Part shown: in pieces, positions 39,301 to 54,300 of the stretch | Position numbering within the stretch: the first letter of the stretch is position 1 | Layout of the letters: every line of letters begins with the position of its first letter | Assembly (NCBI GenBank): GCA_037043455.1 | Contig: JAWPHD010001807.1 | Location: 1-64,000, forward strand | DNA: 64,000 nt | Direction of reading: 5' to 3' | Source: Cyrtodaria siliqua | Taxonomy: Eukaryota > Mollusca > Bivalvia > Adapedonta > Hiatellidae | Notes under the pieces: model-generated | The model's database searches: none | Told to the model about the DNA's origin: nothing | The model's input: only the letters and a program-made list of their open reading frames with translations | Position numbers and translations under genes: made by a program

Positions 39301-42300
39301 CTCAGTTATATTGATTACAGCAAAAATAGAGAACCATCACACAGATTTTGGTAGCGATGCTAGTAAATATAAACAGTACTCACCAATATAGCTGTCAAAC
39401 CTAAGTCCTTCGATTTATATTATAAAACAATAATATTGTGTACACACTACTACATTTACTTCAAAACTACTAACTGATCATCGTAGAGCAGTTCTGCAAC
39501 TTCCGTTTTAACTGACTGCTCTCATACCCGCTGTTGCAAGCACATATAAATAATTACAGCAAAACTTATGGATAGAATCTGATAATGTGGCTCTGCAGTG
39601 AAATGTGTTATTTTAAAATATTTAATATATTCTAATATACCGTGTTTTGTAGAACGAATACTATTGTATCTCTAAACATTACGTGTGCACGATCTAAATA
39701 AGACGTGATGATAGAAAAAGGGCAATAGAAGCTCATAAAAAGAACGACCGCAAGTCGGCTATGCATTCTTGTAGATACTACACCAAGATCTTTGGCTAAC
39801 ACTCATAGAACAGTTCATCTCAATTTTGACAGGAAATGGGATTGCTTTTTAATTTCAATGTAAGACACATAACAAGGGCAATGTATACACTGTACTGTGT
39901 ACAATGATTTTATCCAGAAGAAATGTACGTTATGTTGTGTGTTTTTTTCAGCCAAATAATGCCATAGAAACGGATTTACCAACTGTGGATTGTCCCAAAA
40001 AGTTCAGATCATTCGATCATGGTATGGACGATTTATATACATTTAGATATAACGTCACAGAACTACATCCGTACAGGAACTACACAATTAGTATCTACCC
40101 GTTTACAGTGGCAACAGGAACTCCATCTACCAGTATCATTTCGACATTACAGGATGGTGAGAATAACACAATTACATATCATCTATTCATTCGGAAATAT
40201 GTGAAATGATTTAGTTACGAATTAAATGTACAAGATGCGTGTCCAAAATGACGAGGCAAGTTAGCATAAAAACGTGTTTTTTTTGTTTGCCTTATAATTT
40301 TCATAACAAATGCATTGCTTGTGTTAGTTTAAACTTATTTATTTTACATCGATTGTAACGAAAGCTCTATGAACTTATTTGAATCACTCTCGATGTCTTC
40401 CTGGGTAGAACCAGTACTAAGCAATGCAGATAAAGTGTCCTGCTCAGGGACACAACGCATATGGCACTGACGGGAATCGAACCCACGACTTTTGGATTAT
40501 GGGTCCAACGCTCTACCACTAGACTACCGAGCTCCACTTTGCTTGTGTTGAAACCGATATATATTTTCTTAGTTGATACCGGTTTAGTTCTTCTTCCACA
40601 TTGATACATTGAACACTATATATACATAAACTAATCTTCTTTGGTTATGAACTCTTACGATATTTTAATATAACATTGTAGCCGCATGCTTAAGGTCATC
40701 AAACGGTCAGTAGAAGTATTTCCCCTATCTGTTTTTGTAACTTCGCCTGGTTCTGGTGACATAAGTCACGTTTTATCTTTTGCAGAACTAGGTTAATGTT
40801 AGCCATGACGACAACGTGACAACAGTTTTAAAACCTATGTTATAAACGTTAAACGGAATGATATGTATAAAAAAAGGATTATCACATCTCAATTATCGTA
40901 AACTAGTTTTATATTATTATCAAACTGAATACGAATAACACATTTAGTTACCATACAAAGTATTCATTAATCTAATAATAAAGAGAATACAGAGAAGGAA
41001 TGTGTTTGTACTTCTAACATATATATACTATTTTTGTCCAGGATTCCGAGAAAAATAGTGGATTAAAGCTTTTAGTCTGTATATTTTAATTTTAGACGAT
41101 TTATCAAATGTTTGCACACATTGTTTATTGACGACACGATTACCCTCAAATTGTGACACTTAGATATGACCCAGTTCAAGTTAACATGATTGGTTTTTCG
41201 TAAATGCAGAATTATCATTTTGTTTATCTCAAAAGCTGAAGAGTTTTTAAGGAGTCGAACATTTTGGTATTAAAGTTTTACACGTGCACAACTTTTCTTA
41301 TGTCAAAAACTGAACAGTTTTAAGGGGACGTAATTTTCGGATGCACTTAAATAATTTGACTATACAGTCTCAAAGGTCACATTACAATATAGCCTCGGTC
41401 ACCCGGCCCGCTTCTGATTTCTTCGTTACGCTATGCTACACGGATCCAGAACCAGGGCCTGGGGAAACTACGACGTTTAAAATCGCCCTCTCGTTTTGGG
41501 CGATTTTGGCGAGATTTTGAGAGATTCAACGAGACTTTCAGAACACTTATTTGTAAATTAATTTCATAATAATTTCTTACTTTCAACTTTTGAGAAGCAG
41601 CATGTGACGTAAAAAATGGTAACAGGTACATCAACAATTGACGTTGTACGTTTATTTACAACATGACGTCACGCAACGTCAAATTTATGCACGTGAAAAA
41701 ACGCGCGAATAAATTGGACTAATCACTAGTGGACGCTTTAATTGGCCTAATCTGCCCAGACCGATATATGCAAGTAAGATATATGCACGATACGGTCTAG
41801 CTGGCCGAGACTAATTACAACAAAACCTTCATTGATTTCAACATTCGCGATAAAACGAACTAAATGACGTTTTAATGGCATATAAATGATTTGCTCTATT
41901 TGATATTTTCCAGTGTGTTAAAGTCAAGTAATCGGATTGCAGTAGCTGAACCAAATAGAAATTGCGTTTTCATACGTCTTGAAATTATTTACTGCATTTT
42001 ATATGCGTGTGCGTTTATCAATTGTTTGTCATATGACATATTTAAATGTAAGTGTTTATAAAGTTCCATTCATGTCTTTAACACACTAGTATGTGCACAC
42101 ATAAAGTGGGTAAGACTTGTCAATGAAATGTTGCTTATCCATATTGTGAATTTTGAATTAAAAAACTACCGCAATATTGTTCAAATAAGTATACAAGTTG
42201 AACAAGAAATGCAGCTTTCACAGAACACAATAAAGCCCAAAACACGCAAAACGACAAACATGAATGGCAATGAAAAGGCATATGACGTCACAAGCACAAA

Positions 42301-45300
42301 AATATTGACAATAGGGCTACCGCCTTGGAAGGTCAGTGGCAAAAAAGGCAGCTGGGAGTTTAAACCAGGATCTAGGGTGCACCAGACCTCACACTTACCC
42401 TACTGTAGCATTTTGTGAGAAAACATAATTACACTGACGAATTACTTTATTTGTGAAAAGTTATTTCTTCTGTAGGTGATAACCATAAATGGTCTCTATG
42501 TATGTAGCCATATATGTGTAAATTTGAAGTTTATCATTTTGTTTTCAGTACCAACAGGACCACCAGAAAACATAGTAATGGCTTCTGAACGTTTTTCAAT
42601 TTCCCTAAACTGGACAATACCTGTTTACGGGAAACGAAACGGCGAAATAACACATTACACAATCACTTACAGTTTCATGGAATCGGTGTGTTTTTCGGAC
42701 CAAGCAAATGGCCAGCTAAGAACCAAAAATGAAACGTACTCAGTAGATACATTCAGAGATAATTTAGCAACAACAATTGAAAACTTGTATCCATTTTGGG
42801 AATATAATATTTCCATAAGAGCATCGACCAAAATCGGCTATGGTCCTCCCAGTGACGTTCAAATGAAATCTACAAAACAATCTAGTACGTATGTTGTATG
42901 TTTGCTGTTCTAATAGCTATATTTGCAGTTTGTGTTATTTGAATGTTGCTTGCACTTTAACCATAACTAACACTAACTGGATATTATATACACTTAATAT
43001 TAACCCGACTTCGGTCTGAGAGTGTCTCGCCCACCGCGACAAACGGCATAATATTTTATTAACTTTGTGCTTAAATGATGTCCACCAAAGACAACACTTC
43101 ATATGACCAAGTAGCAAACAAATAAAAGCGAGGTAATCATAAGAAGTTACTGAAGTTAAGTGGATTAACCAGGGGGTAGTTTTGGGAAAATAATACTAAA
43201 TATGACCTTGATATTGGTATTTGTTGTCGTTAAGCGATGTCCACCAATGCCAACAATACATATGACCAAGTATCAAAGACATAAAATGAGACAATCACAT
43301 TAAGTTAACTGAGGTTAAGTTACCTAACCTAGGTTAAGTTATCTAACTAAGGTTTAGTTTGGTGAAAATAATGCAAACTATGACCTTGACCTTGGTATTT
43401 ATTGTCGTCCAACAATACATATGACCCAGTATCAAAGACATAAAGTGAGACAATCACATCACGTTAACTGAGGTAAAGTTACCTAACCAAGGATAAGTTT
43501 GGGGAAAACGCAAAATATGACCATGACCTTGGTATTTTTTGTCGCCCAGTGATGTTCACTAATGCCAACAATACATATGTCCAAGTATCAAAGACATAAA
43601 GTGAGGCAATCACATAAAGGTAACAGAGGTTAAGTTACCTAACCAAGGTTAAGTTTGGAGAAAATAAGCAACATATGACCTTGACCTTGGTAATTTTTGT
43701 CGTTCAGTGATGTCCACGAATGACAGCAATACAAATGACCAAGTATCAAACAAAGAAAATGAGGTTACCACATACAGTTAACTGAGGTTAACTTCTTTCC
43801 AAATATAAAAGTAATTTAAAGACTCTTCTGCGACAAGGACTATCACAACCTGACTTATATGGTGATGTGGTTTATAAACTTCGTATGATTCTTGGTTATG
43901 ATCACTTTCATACTATCTTTGTTAAACTTGTTTGGATTATGGCGGGGATTTTTTTATTTACACTGTCCTGTTTTAATGGGATGACAGTAGGGTAAGTGTG
44001 AGGTTTGGTGCACCCTAGAACCGGTTAAAACCCCCAGTGGCCTACTTTGCCACTGACCGTTCCAAGGCGGTAGCCCTATTGTCAACCCTTTTTGTGTTTG
44101 TGATGTCGTTTGCATTTATTATTGCTTTTGCCTTCTTGTTTGTCTGTTTGCGTGTTTGTTTCTGTGTTTTGTGGTTGACTGTCCTCCCTGAATGCTACTT
44201 TCCCTGTCCGATCTTTTTATATTTCTTTTGTTAAAAAGAGGTTATGACCCTATTATGCTTTCCTCTTTATGGCGTTTGATGTTTGTCTATGATCTTTCTT
44301 GTCGTGCCCTTATGGCTTATTCTCTTGTTGCTCTGGCTTCTGCCAAGTCATTGAGTACCTTCATTGTGGCTTTCTAGGCTATCGTTTTTTTTGTATTATA
44401 TTTACACGAGCATATTTGTGTTTTACTTATATTGAATATTGATGCTGCCTTGTTGGTTAGAGATTAGATCATGGCGGGGATTGCTTTATTTACACTGTCC
44501 TGTTTAAATGGGATGACAGTAGGGTAAGTGTGAGGTTTGGTGCACCCTAGAACCGGTTTAAACCCCCAGTGGCCTACTTTGCCCTGACCGTTCTAAGGCG
44601 GTAGCCCTATTGTCAACCCTTTTGTGTTTGTGATGTCGTTTGCATTTATGATTACTTTTGCCTTCTTGTTTGTCTGTTTGCTGTTTGTTTCTGTGTTTTG
44701 TGGTTGACTGTCCTCCTTGAATGCTACTTTCCCTGTCCGATCTTTTTATATTTCTTTACCTAACGAAGGTTAAGTTACCAAACCAAGGTTAAACTTTGGA
44801 AAAATAACGCAAAATATGACGTTGACCTTGGTAATTTTGGCGTTATCTGATGTCCCTTGACCCAACAAAGCATTTGATAAATTTTCAGAAGAATTCGAGC
44901 AGCGGTTGTTGAGATTTAGTTGATTTAAATGCGGGCGCCGTCGCCGCCGTAAAAATGACTGCTATGTCTCGCTACCCACTCACTACCCACTATCGTGGGA
45001 GAGACAAGAAGGAATATTGTCTTCGACAAGGAGGGAATATTTAAAAACTTATAATTTTAAGTTGTAATTGTCACAGCATTATTTTTATCCGTATATCAAA
45101 TATGGTAAACAATTAAAATATGTAACTTCAAACTATAATGACTCTTAACTTTTATTTTAGGCCCTGGTGACATCGAAACCAGCAGAGTTATCATATCTGG
45201 TTTGACAAGCCACAGTTCCAATATAACCTGGTCACCTCCATGCCATCCTAATGGAATTATAACACAGTACACGATACAAATAACAAATACAGACAATGGA

Positions 45301-48300
45301 AATATGAATACAACTTCTACAAGTCAAACTGGAACAATAATAGAATCTTTAAAACCGTACAGTAACTACAGTGTGGTCTTGGCTGCACACACGGTAGTGG
45401 GCGTGGGTAATTTTACAGGAAAAAATAAGTACATAACAGCACTTGCAAGTAAGTATAAACAAATACGGTTTAAGTATTATAGTGAAGGAAGAACATTATA
45501 TTTAGATTTTTCAAAGATAAGTGAGAACCGTTGTCAACAAACTTCGATAAGTCCATTGTAAAATATAGAGAAAAAAAGCATATATCGAAGAAAAAAAAGA
45601 ATTAATAAAAATGTGAAATGAAAACATAAATAAATAATATTAAATTTAATAAAAGAACAATACATCTTGAATCGATCAAAAATTATAAAATAAAAAGTAT
45701 GTAAAACTTGAGATTCGAACTCGAATCGCTGGCTTAGTAGCCTTGCGTCTTACCTCTACACCACTGCATTGTCCATACTCATTTATATTATATATTCACA
45801 CTAAGCAGATTTTATCTGTTATAACCTGATACTTATTCTATTTTTAAATGAACTTGCCTCTTTGAAACTAGATGGGGTCACCTCTAAATTTTAAACAAAT
45901 GCAGATAATATAACACGCGATCATATAGGTTTAACTTGTTCGCTGTTCAATCGAAAATATTGCGGCCTCCAGTTGGTAGAATAAAACATAGTAAATAATA
46001 TATGAAAACGAAAATGCCCATCTCGACAACCCAAACTGTCTAATATTGTTAACACGAATAATGATGTCCCCACTGCAGGATAGAAAAACAGTCAATTAAT
46101 AGCCCGCATCCTATTTGAAACGCTTGCCATGACTTGGCGAGTGGTTCAACGGAACACACAAGGACCCTTACACAATTCTGCCACTTTAAAAAGGTTAAAC
46201 AGAAAACGTATCTACCTTTCCACTTATATTAACGCGCTTATAAACGTTATTTACAACCCTTAGCAGGTTTGTCTTGCATCTTATGTAAATCGCTTCAGTA
46301 TTCGTGCAACCCGTAAAATAATGCATTTCGAAAGAAAAATGGAACAAAAGCATGGCGTAAACAAGTGTCAATGAGTACGGCACGTCATCTTTACAGGGAA
46401 AACGTTCTACACGATGTCATTTGGTTACATACAGTGCGTTTGGTGGGTACTATGTTTTTTATAAGATTTTTTTTTTATTTCAATAGCCATGTGTCAACCG
46501 ATGTATTGAAGATAAATGAAGCTATTGCGCTAGTTTAAATGAATATGCTACTCCGTTTCTTGTTTGTCTTTTATCAAGACTTTACCATACTTTTGGAAAA
46601 CATTTATTATAAGAATGTATGTATGTATGTATGTATGTATGTATGTATGTATGTATGTATGTATGTATGGGGTTTAACGTCGATTATACATGTAACACTA
46701 ACGACGGTGTCTAATTATAGAGGTGAGCTCATAGGTCGTCTATATAGTGGTGTCACACTGGTATTCCAAGCCGTAGACTCATGACATGATAACTCACCAA
46801 GTCACTTATTCTGGAAAACCAGTCCTAACACCACCATTTATATGTGGACCGTCATGCAAGGGAGCTACTAAAACTATTGTCATGAAGTAGTTGGTGGTAT
46901 TGAACTCACGACCGCCCGCATGCGAGGCATATGTTATCCACTAAACCACAGCTCAAGTTATTTATAAAAGACTTGAACACATTACAAATGGATATATTAA
47001 TAAGAAACAATGACACTCGTATAAGTCTGAAAAGCAGAGGTACACGATTAGAATAAACAGAAATTTGGTCTTTAAATTATTTGTTATGATTTGCAAGGTG
47101 AACAGTTAGTGCCTAACTCTGCCATATGATATGTTCTAAGTTTTGTATCTATATTGACGAACGAGTATATTTGAGTCCCGAAAGGAATGGTAGCATTTAA
47201 TATTTGTCTTCAATGTTGTCTTGTCGTGCTCCTTAACGGTTTATTGTTTTGTTGCTCCGACTTTTGCCAAGTCATTAAGTATTTACTTTGTGGCTTCCTA
47301 GGCGTTTGTAGTTATATTCATTCATAAATGATCGTCTTTGTGTTTTACTTGCATTCCCTATTAATGCTGCTTCGACTGTTAGAGGATAAAGTCCTGAGGG
47401 AGGGTCTTTATGTACATTGCCTCCTTTAATTGGAATGGAAGTATGCATAAAAGTAGAACAGGAAATGTAGCGTTCACAGGACACAGCCAACAACAATATA
47501 GATATACAAATCGAACAGCAAAAGCATCATTCAAGGACGACAGTCAACCACAAACACATACAGAAACACGCATTAAAAAAAGATTACAATGCTAATTAGA
47601 AACAAGGCATGCGACAACACAAACACATACATGTTGCCAATATGGTTACCGCCTTGAAACGGTCAGTATCAAAAAGGCCTCTATTGCCCTATTGTCATCC
47701 CAATAAAACAGGGCAGTGTAAATAAAAATATCCCCGCCAGGATATATTCGCTAATAGACAAGGCAGCGTTACTAGGCAATATAAACAGAAGACATAAATA
47801 CCTAGAAGATCATGTATATATGAATATAAAAAGAGTATGAAAGGAGAAATATGGAAATCGGCGAACACGATAAATATAAACATATTATAGTCTTGGTCTG
47901 ACTGAGACTGCTCATGAACGGTAGTGAAAAATGCATACTACCTCCTACACCCTCTATCCCCGGGTTGAAAAGGCCTTTTTATTTAAAATGGCTACAGTAC
48001 GAAAAATTTAGCCATCCCGAAGATGGTATCCGTATGACGGTAAATATGGAACATTCACTGTAGTGTATTCATACCATTCCATGCATGGTTCAGCTGCAAA
48101 CGAAATGCTTTGTCCTAAACAATAAAACAATGTGCGAAAGAAACAAAAATGGAATTTAGCTCGGAGCAGAACTTATAATGGCGTGTATCACAAATAACAG
48201 TCAAAATACTAAATTAATAAACAGGGCTTTTAAAGGCTGGCGTAGTGGAACCAACTGTTCGAAATTAAAGTAAGAAAACAAAGTATTGGAGATGATGTAT

Positions 48301-51300
48301 CACCGATATGTGTATATAAATATCGGGGTCAGCGATCTCCTAAGAATGAACTCGTGGTCCTGATTACAAGCAAGTGGGGACGTTTTATCTACGCTACAAT
48401 GATATATAACAAGTATGAAAGGAGAAATGTGTAAATCGTCGAAGACGATACACATACAATAAATAGTGCAGTCTCGGATTGATTACGACAATACCATAGT
48501 TACGACAAACATCTAACGCTACCTTCGTTTGAGGATTTAGGTAGACGTCTTCGTAGGATCCACAATATGTCCGGCCATCGAACAGTTAAAGAGAAAAGAA
48601 TAGTGAGGAACTGTAAATGGGTCCACCACTAAAAATGCAATACGTTGATTTTAACAAGTTTAAAAAATGTTATATGAAAGAGGTTATGACTATCAGTTTA
48701 ACCATTTGCTTTCAAAAAATGACAGTTTGTTCAGGTTTAGGAGTTGTATTCCTGTTTCTCGTCTTCGAAATATGGAGTGCACCCTCGAGCACAGCTGATT
48801 ATTTGTTAAAGCGTGTAATTGATAGGGACTCACCATCAACGAAAGAACTTTGTTTGTTCTGAGGTGCATTCTATATACGTTCCCAGCATGATAGAAAATC
48901 TATCAAATATGACAAAAGTACCAAAAAAGCCGTTTATTGAGACCCGGTTCAATCTTCTGGATAATTAAAACAAATAAAAAGTATGTTTTGGAGATAGAAT
49001 ACGATCAGTTGATTTTAACAGCACATTATAGTAAACTCATATTTTTTGCACTTTGAATATATTGGGGCCAAAATACACTCTTATCATAGCTTGTCTTTTG
49101 ACATGTTAATAACGAGGTTAGACAATTGTATTTCAAAACGATAGCAACTGTTTGATTCGCTTTTCATATGTTTCGATCTTTAACTTTAATAATCATAATG
49201 TATTACGTAAATACTAACACATAAGCTATCAATTAAATAGAGCCTGATATTCCTGTAAAGCCTACGGCGGTAAAGATCAACTCTTCTAGTATAAAGGTAC
49301 AATGGGACACGCCAGCATTATATACCGGACCAACAAGTTACATTGTTGTAGCTACAGATGAAAATTCTCAAGAAAAAACGTCATACTGCGAAACTGGAAT
49401 TAGTAAGTATTCATTTCGTTAATCCAACCAATGCTCTAGATAAAGTGTTGGTTTCTCTGACAGTAGGGTAAGTGTGAGGTTTGGTGCACCCTAGAACCGG
49501 TTTAAACCCCCAGTGGCCTTTGTTGCCACTGACCGTTCCAAGGCGGTAGCCCTATTGTCAACCCTTGTGTGTTTGTGATGTCGTTTGCATTTATTATTAC
49601 TTTTGCCTTCTCGTTTGTCTGTTTGGTGTTTGTTTTTGTGTTTTGTGGTTGACTGTCGTCCTTGAATGCTGCTTCCCCTGTCCAATATTTATATATTTAT
49701 TTCCTTCCAATGACCCTGTTGAACGTCGCCACAGGTAGTTGAGACGATTTCCAAACTTCTTCTTCCATACTTTTTTTTAAAATTCAAACGGACACTTGTC
49801 CCATTTTAAAACAGGTAGGTATATTCCTGGTTATAAAAGGGATCTGTCGGAAGCAACGAACACAACAGGAGAAATTAGATATATTGTGTTTATAATTTAT
49901 TTATTTTTATTTTGTTATTTCTTATCATCAGATTGATAAATGTTACTGCTAACAATAAACAATACGCACTTTTTATTTACCATTTTTATTATACTGTTAT
50001 GTGATCATTCAGTGACTATATTTAAATATGTAGTGTTAAAATGTATCCTCGTGGGCCAAATGTTATTTAGTGTTATTGAATAAAGAACACACTATTTGAA
50101 GGACGAATAATTTGAATTGTCAATGGTATATTGGTAAATTATTATCCCCCGCCGAAGGTAATAATGTTTATCCTGATAGTGGGATGAGATACGGCTATTT
50201 TTTTTCTAAAATCGCCCCTATAACGCGGGAGTTATTGCCCTTTAATTGATAACAATTGCTTAATTCTGTCCATCCGGTCCCATATCTTCATAATTGCAGG
50301 TTGGATTTCTATTACACTTGGTAATACTGTTTATCCTGAAAGTGGGATGAGACGCGGCTATGTTTCTCCAGAATCGCCCTAGTAACACCGGAGTCATGGC
50401 CCTTTAATTGATAAAAAATGCTTAATTCTGTCATTCCACAGCCATATCTTGATAACCACTTGTTTGATTTTCATTTAACTTGGTTATAATGTTTATCCCA
50501 GTAAATTTATTTCGGAATCGTCCTAGTAACGCCAGAGTTATTGCCCTTAAATTGATAAATGTCCCCTTGAATTATTCAGGTCGTGGATTCAAATCTCACT
50601 GGAGGCATATATTATTTTAACTATTTTAACATTTTTTTTTTTTTTTCATGGTTCATGGGTTCAATTCGTCTTTAAGAGTGGGAGCTTAGGGGCTCTTGTT
50701 GGACCATTTTTACATAGAGTTATAGGGAAGAACTTCAGAAATCTTCTTCTCTTTGACTAGAAGAGATAAAAGTTTAATATTTCGATTTATTATCAGCTTA
50801 TGGATCCTCTACCAATTTTGTACAAATGGTGACCCAGGGGTCAAATTTGACCCAGAGACAATCAACTAAATTTAACCAATGAAATCGCGCTTTATGCACA
50901 TTATATCCGAACAAATTAAAGTCGCCGTGTGTTAATGCTGTGGATTGCACGATGAATTCAAATAAATGCACTACATGGCATGTTTTACAGCAAGAATACG
51001 AAGAAAATCATAATCATTTTTTTTTGAAAACATTCAGAACATTATTCTACAGAGATCATACAATTGCAGATTGTTAATATCAATAAAAGCTCAGACAAGT
51101 TCGAAAACTAACAAGATCGGACAAGTAACAGCAGAGTTATGGTCCTTGCTTAGTAACAAATCCTATATTTTGCCTCATTAAGACGATAGGAACTTCATTT
51201 TTCATCCAACATTACCAAACTTTGCCAGATTGTTAATATTGGTGGAAGCTCAGATAAGTTTGAAAAACAGCAAAATCGGACCAGTAACAGTGGAGTTATA

Positions 51301-54300
51301 GCCCTTGATTTAGTTAACATTATGTTTTCTATATAGTACGTATCATTACATTTGACCCTGTAGCGCAGTCGATAGCGAGGTAGACAATTATTATTATCCA
51401 CGAGTGTAATTTTAATGTAGGTTACGAGTTCAACTCTACGAAGTGGTACCGTAATTCTCTATTTTTTTGTACCGCAATTGAATTCCGTCAAGCAATCTTG
51501 GTTTTATTCAGCAAATATTCAATAATGATTGAGGTGTTATGTTTGTCAACGCAATATGTGTGTGTTTTATAAGATAAAAGTTACGGACATTGTCTCTTAC
51601 AATACCGAGTGTAGACTGCTCCGTAGCGTTTGACTGAACCGCGACATGCTCAGTGAAACAGTCTATACCGAACGGTTTTGAAGGCGGAAATATGATTGGC
51701 TAATCGTAAGGTCAATATGACGTGACCTCCAATTCGGCCTTGTCAGATCCTTAGTAGTGTAGAGTATCGTAGCGTGATGAAGTGTCTGATTTTAATGAGA
51801 TTGGTTCCTATGACAAACTCCAATCTGTCTACAAATTTGTCATTTGTCAAGGAAGTGGGAATGGACTATAGTGCCCCTTAATAAATCTAAAATGACTGCA
51901 ATATTTGTTATATGTAGTCAAAGTTTTGTCGGATAAAAACTGTTAACAATATGAACATTGTCAAAACTAATTTAAAATAATGATGCTGTGGCGTAATTGT
52001 ACACGTTACAGAGCACAAGTGTTTTATTTAAATAAATATTAAATATTAAATAAATAATTCTCTTTATGACCATTTTTCTCATGAAATAGTAGTATGTCCT
52101 CTCGTGTGATCCTGATATTTCATTAAAATATCCAGAATAAGTTACTCCGGTAATTATCTTTTTAGATACACTCGCTCTTTTCAATTCGAAAACATTCATT
52201 ATTTCTTACCTTTTTAGATTTTAACGCTACATTCTGCGACGTTGAAGGACTTGATGCTTACTGGAATTATACTTTTGTTGTGACGGCTAATACTGGTGAA
52301 TATAACACATCAACTACTACAGCCATCCGGAGTACTACCGGAGAAGACGGTTTGTATTTTCAGATTTACTTGATACTCAAACTTTAATATATACATGAAA
52401 GTTCAAATTATTTATTCATAAAATGTTCAGCGTAATGCAATAAGCCAAATTCATACATATTTTCTCTTTGCAAGTTAGTCTAACGCCAATTAGACACATG
52501 CAACTGGAAAAAGAATTATGTATATGTCATGACTACTAAAGGAACAGATAAGAACATGACACAATGACACAAAAGATCGCGCCACCATCTTTACGTCAAT
52601 ACAGTTAACACTAATTGACATGGTTTCGAAGTCAAATGTTATGTGATTGCTTTGTTGTATTATTGTATGATGCAAAACATAAAAGTAATTTCGGAGATCA
52701 CGGATTCGAGCTTACTTGTGCAGCCGGATTTATTCAAGATGTCTTTTGATAATTTCCTTACATTAACCTCGTCCAACGGAAGCAAACCGGGCGATCCCGT
52801 GTATCTGAGTTTAACCACTGAGCACGTTTTTATTAGTTTGGAGTACGGCACGATTTTCGGATTCCTATGTATCCTTCTCCTCACTATGGATGTTAATGGG
52901 CCTTTAAAGAAAAATCAATATGGTGACTAGGTCTTATAGACTATGTCATCAATGTATTTATAAATATATTACAATACTGATTATTTAATTGTGCTGTGCG
53001 ATTAACGATGGTTCCCCGAGGAAACACAGCAATAACGATAGGCCTTATTGCCTACTGACCGTTCCAAGTCGGCTAAACAGTAGGCCTTATTGCCTACTGA
53101 CCGTTCCAAGTCGGTAACCCTGTCTTCATCACCCTTTCTGTTGTTTTTTGTCTCTTTCATTATAGTTTTAAGTCCTTGTTTGCAGTACAGTGCGGACCTA
53201 CGATGCCATTGCGTTCGGACGCTGTGGTTTCTATAGGACCCTATATATAATTTTACAATGGACAAACTTTTTCGGTGACATAAAATGTATGCCAACCGCA
53301 ATAAAACAATCGGGACATTGTCTTCCCGAGTGAAATCAGAGACGAAAGATATCGTTTCGGATAATACACACGACTTTGACGAACTTCTGTCTGTATTTGT
53401 TTCTATAAAAAAGAAAGAATAGCAGAGGACGTGTGTATAATCTCATAATGGTATCAACCATTACGCAAGACATTTTAAAACTTACAACATACCAAAGTTT
53501 ACGTTTATACTAATTAACATTTATACGAACACAGAGGTAGAACTTATCAATACACTAATGTAACTATATATACTCTATATAACGATTGGCTAGACCTTAT
53601 TTTTACACTGTCTACGACCAACATATACAAGCTTGCAGTAGCAAACGAAACGCCCTGGGGTGAGAAAAAACATGGCTTGTGTACAAACTGGGCATGTCGC
53701 TACGGCGAGACAGTTTAAAACCTTTTCTTTGGTCAGACACCCGGAACCCCCTACATGTATGTGTATTTATGTAAACATATTTTCTTGGAAAATTGCGTTA
53801 ATTCAGTCTGTTTTTGTTTTATCGGCAACAATTGTTATTAAATGTTGTATTAATGCAAAAGCTACAGTTCCCGCTCGACTCTTATACCTACTTAGGTTAG
53901 TAACGTTGTTTCCACGGCATCTAGTGTCTGTCTTGCTAAATTTCTTTGTCCCCGAATCATAAGACCCGAGTAGTATGTTTCGTCACAGCTACTGGATCTC
54001 AACCAAACATGTTATGCATGTTTGTCTATATTGAAGAACAATACAAGTTGATTGCGGTGTATAACTATGGCAAAGTTTAATGTCACAGATGCTAAAAACA
54101 GTTTGTGTGTACATTAAATCGCAATCAGATAAGGATATATATTTACAAATAAATATTGGTTAAAATGTGGCGCTCGTAGGTCACTAGGTCAAAAGTTAAG
54201 AAAACAGTTGCTTAATGTATATTTTTGTTTGTAAGAGAGACACACGGTTGTTTCCGTATGATATTTTCTTTCATATCACTGTTGGTGGATTTTATCCAAA

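Noticed and set aside
40430..40538. Functional tRNA-Met gene
   Set aside because: The tRNA-like head is continuous with a SINE body and lies inside an 11-bp target duplication.
45700..45778. Functional tRNA gene
   Set aside because: A- and B-box-like words are present, but the acceptor stem does not pair and the T stem is imperfect.
52643..52930. 95-codon plus-strand frame in intron 10 as an extra exon or gene
   Set aside because: Its two ends lack suitable splice sites, exons 10 and 11 already join in phase, and the sequence matches no domain I know.
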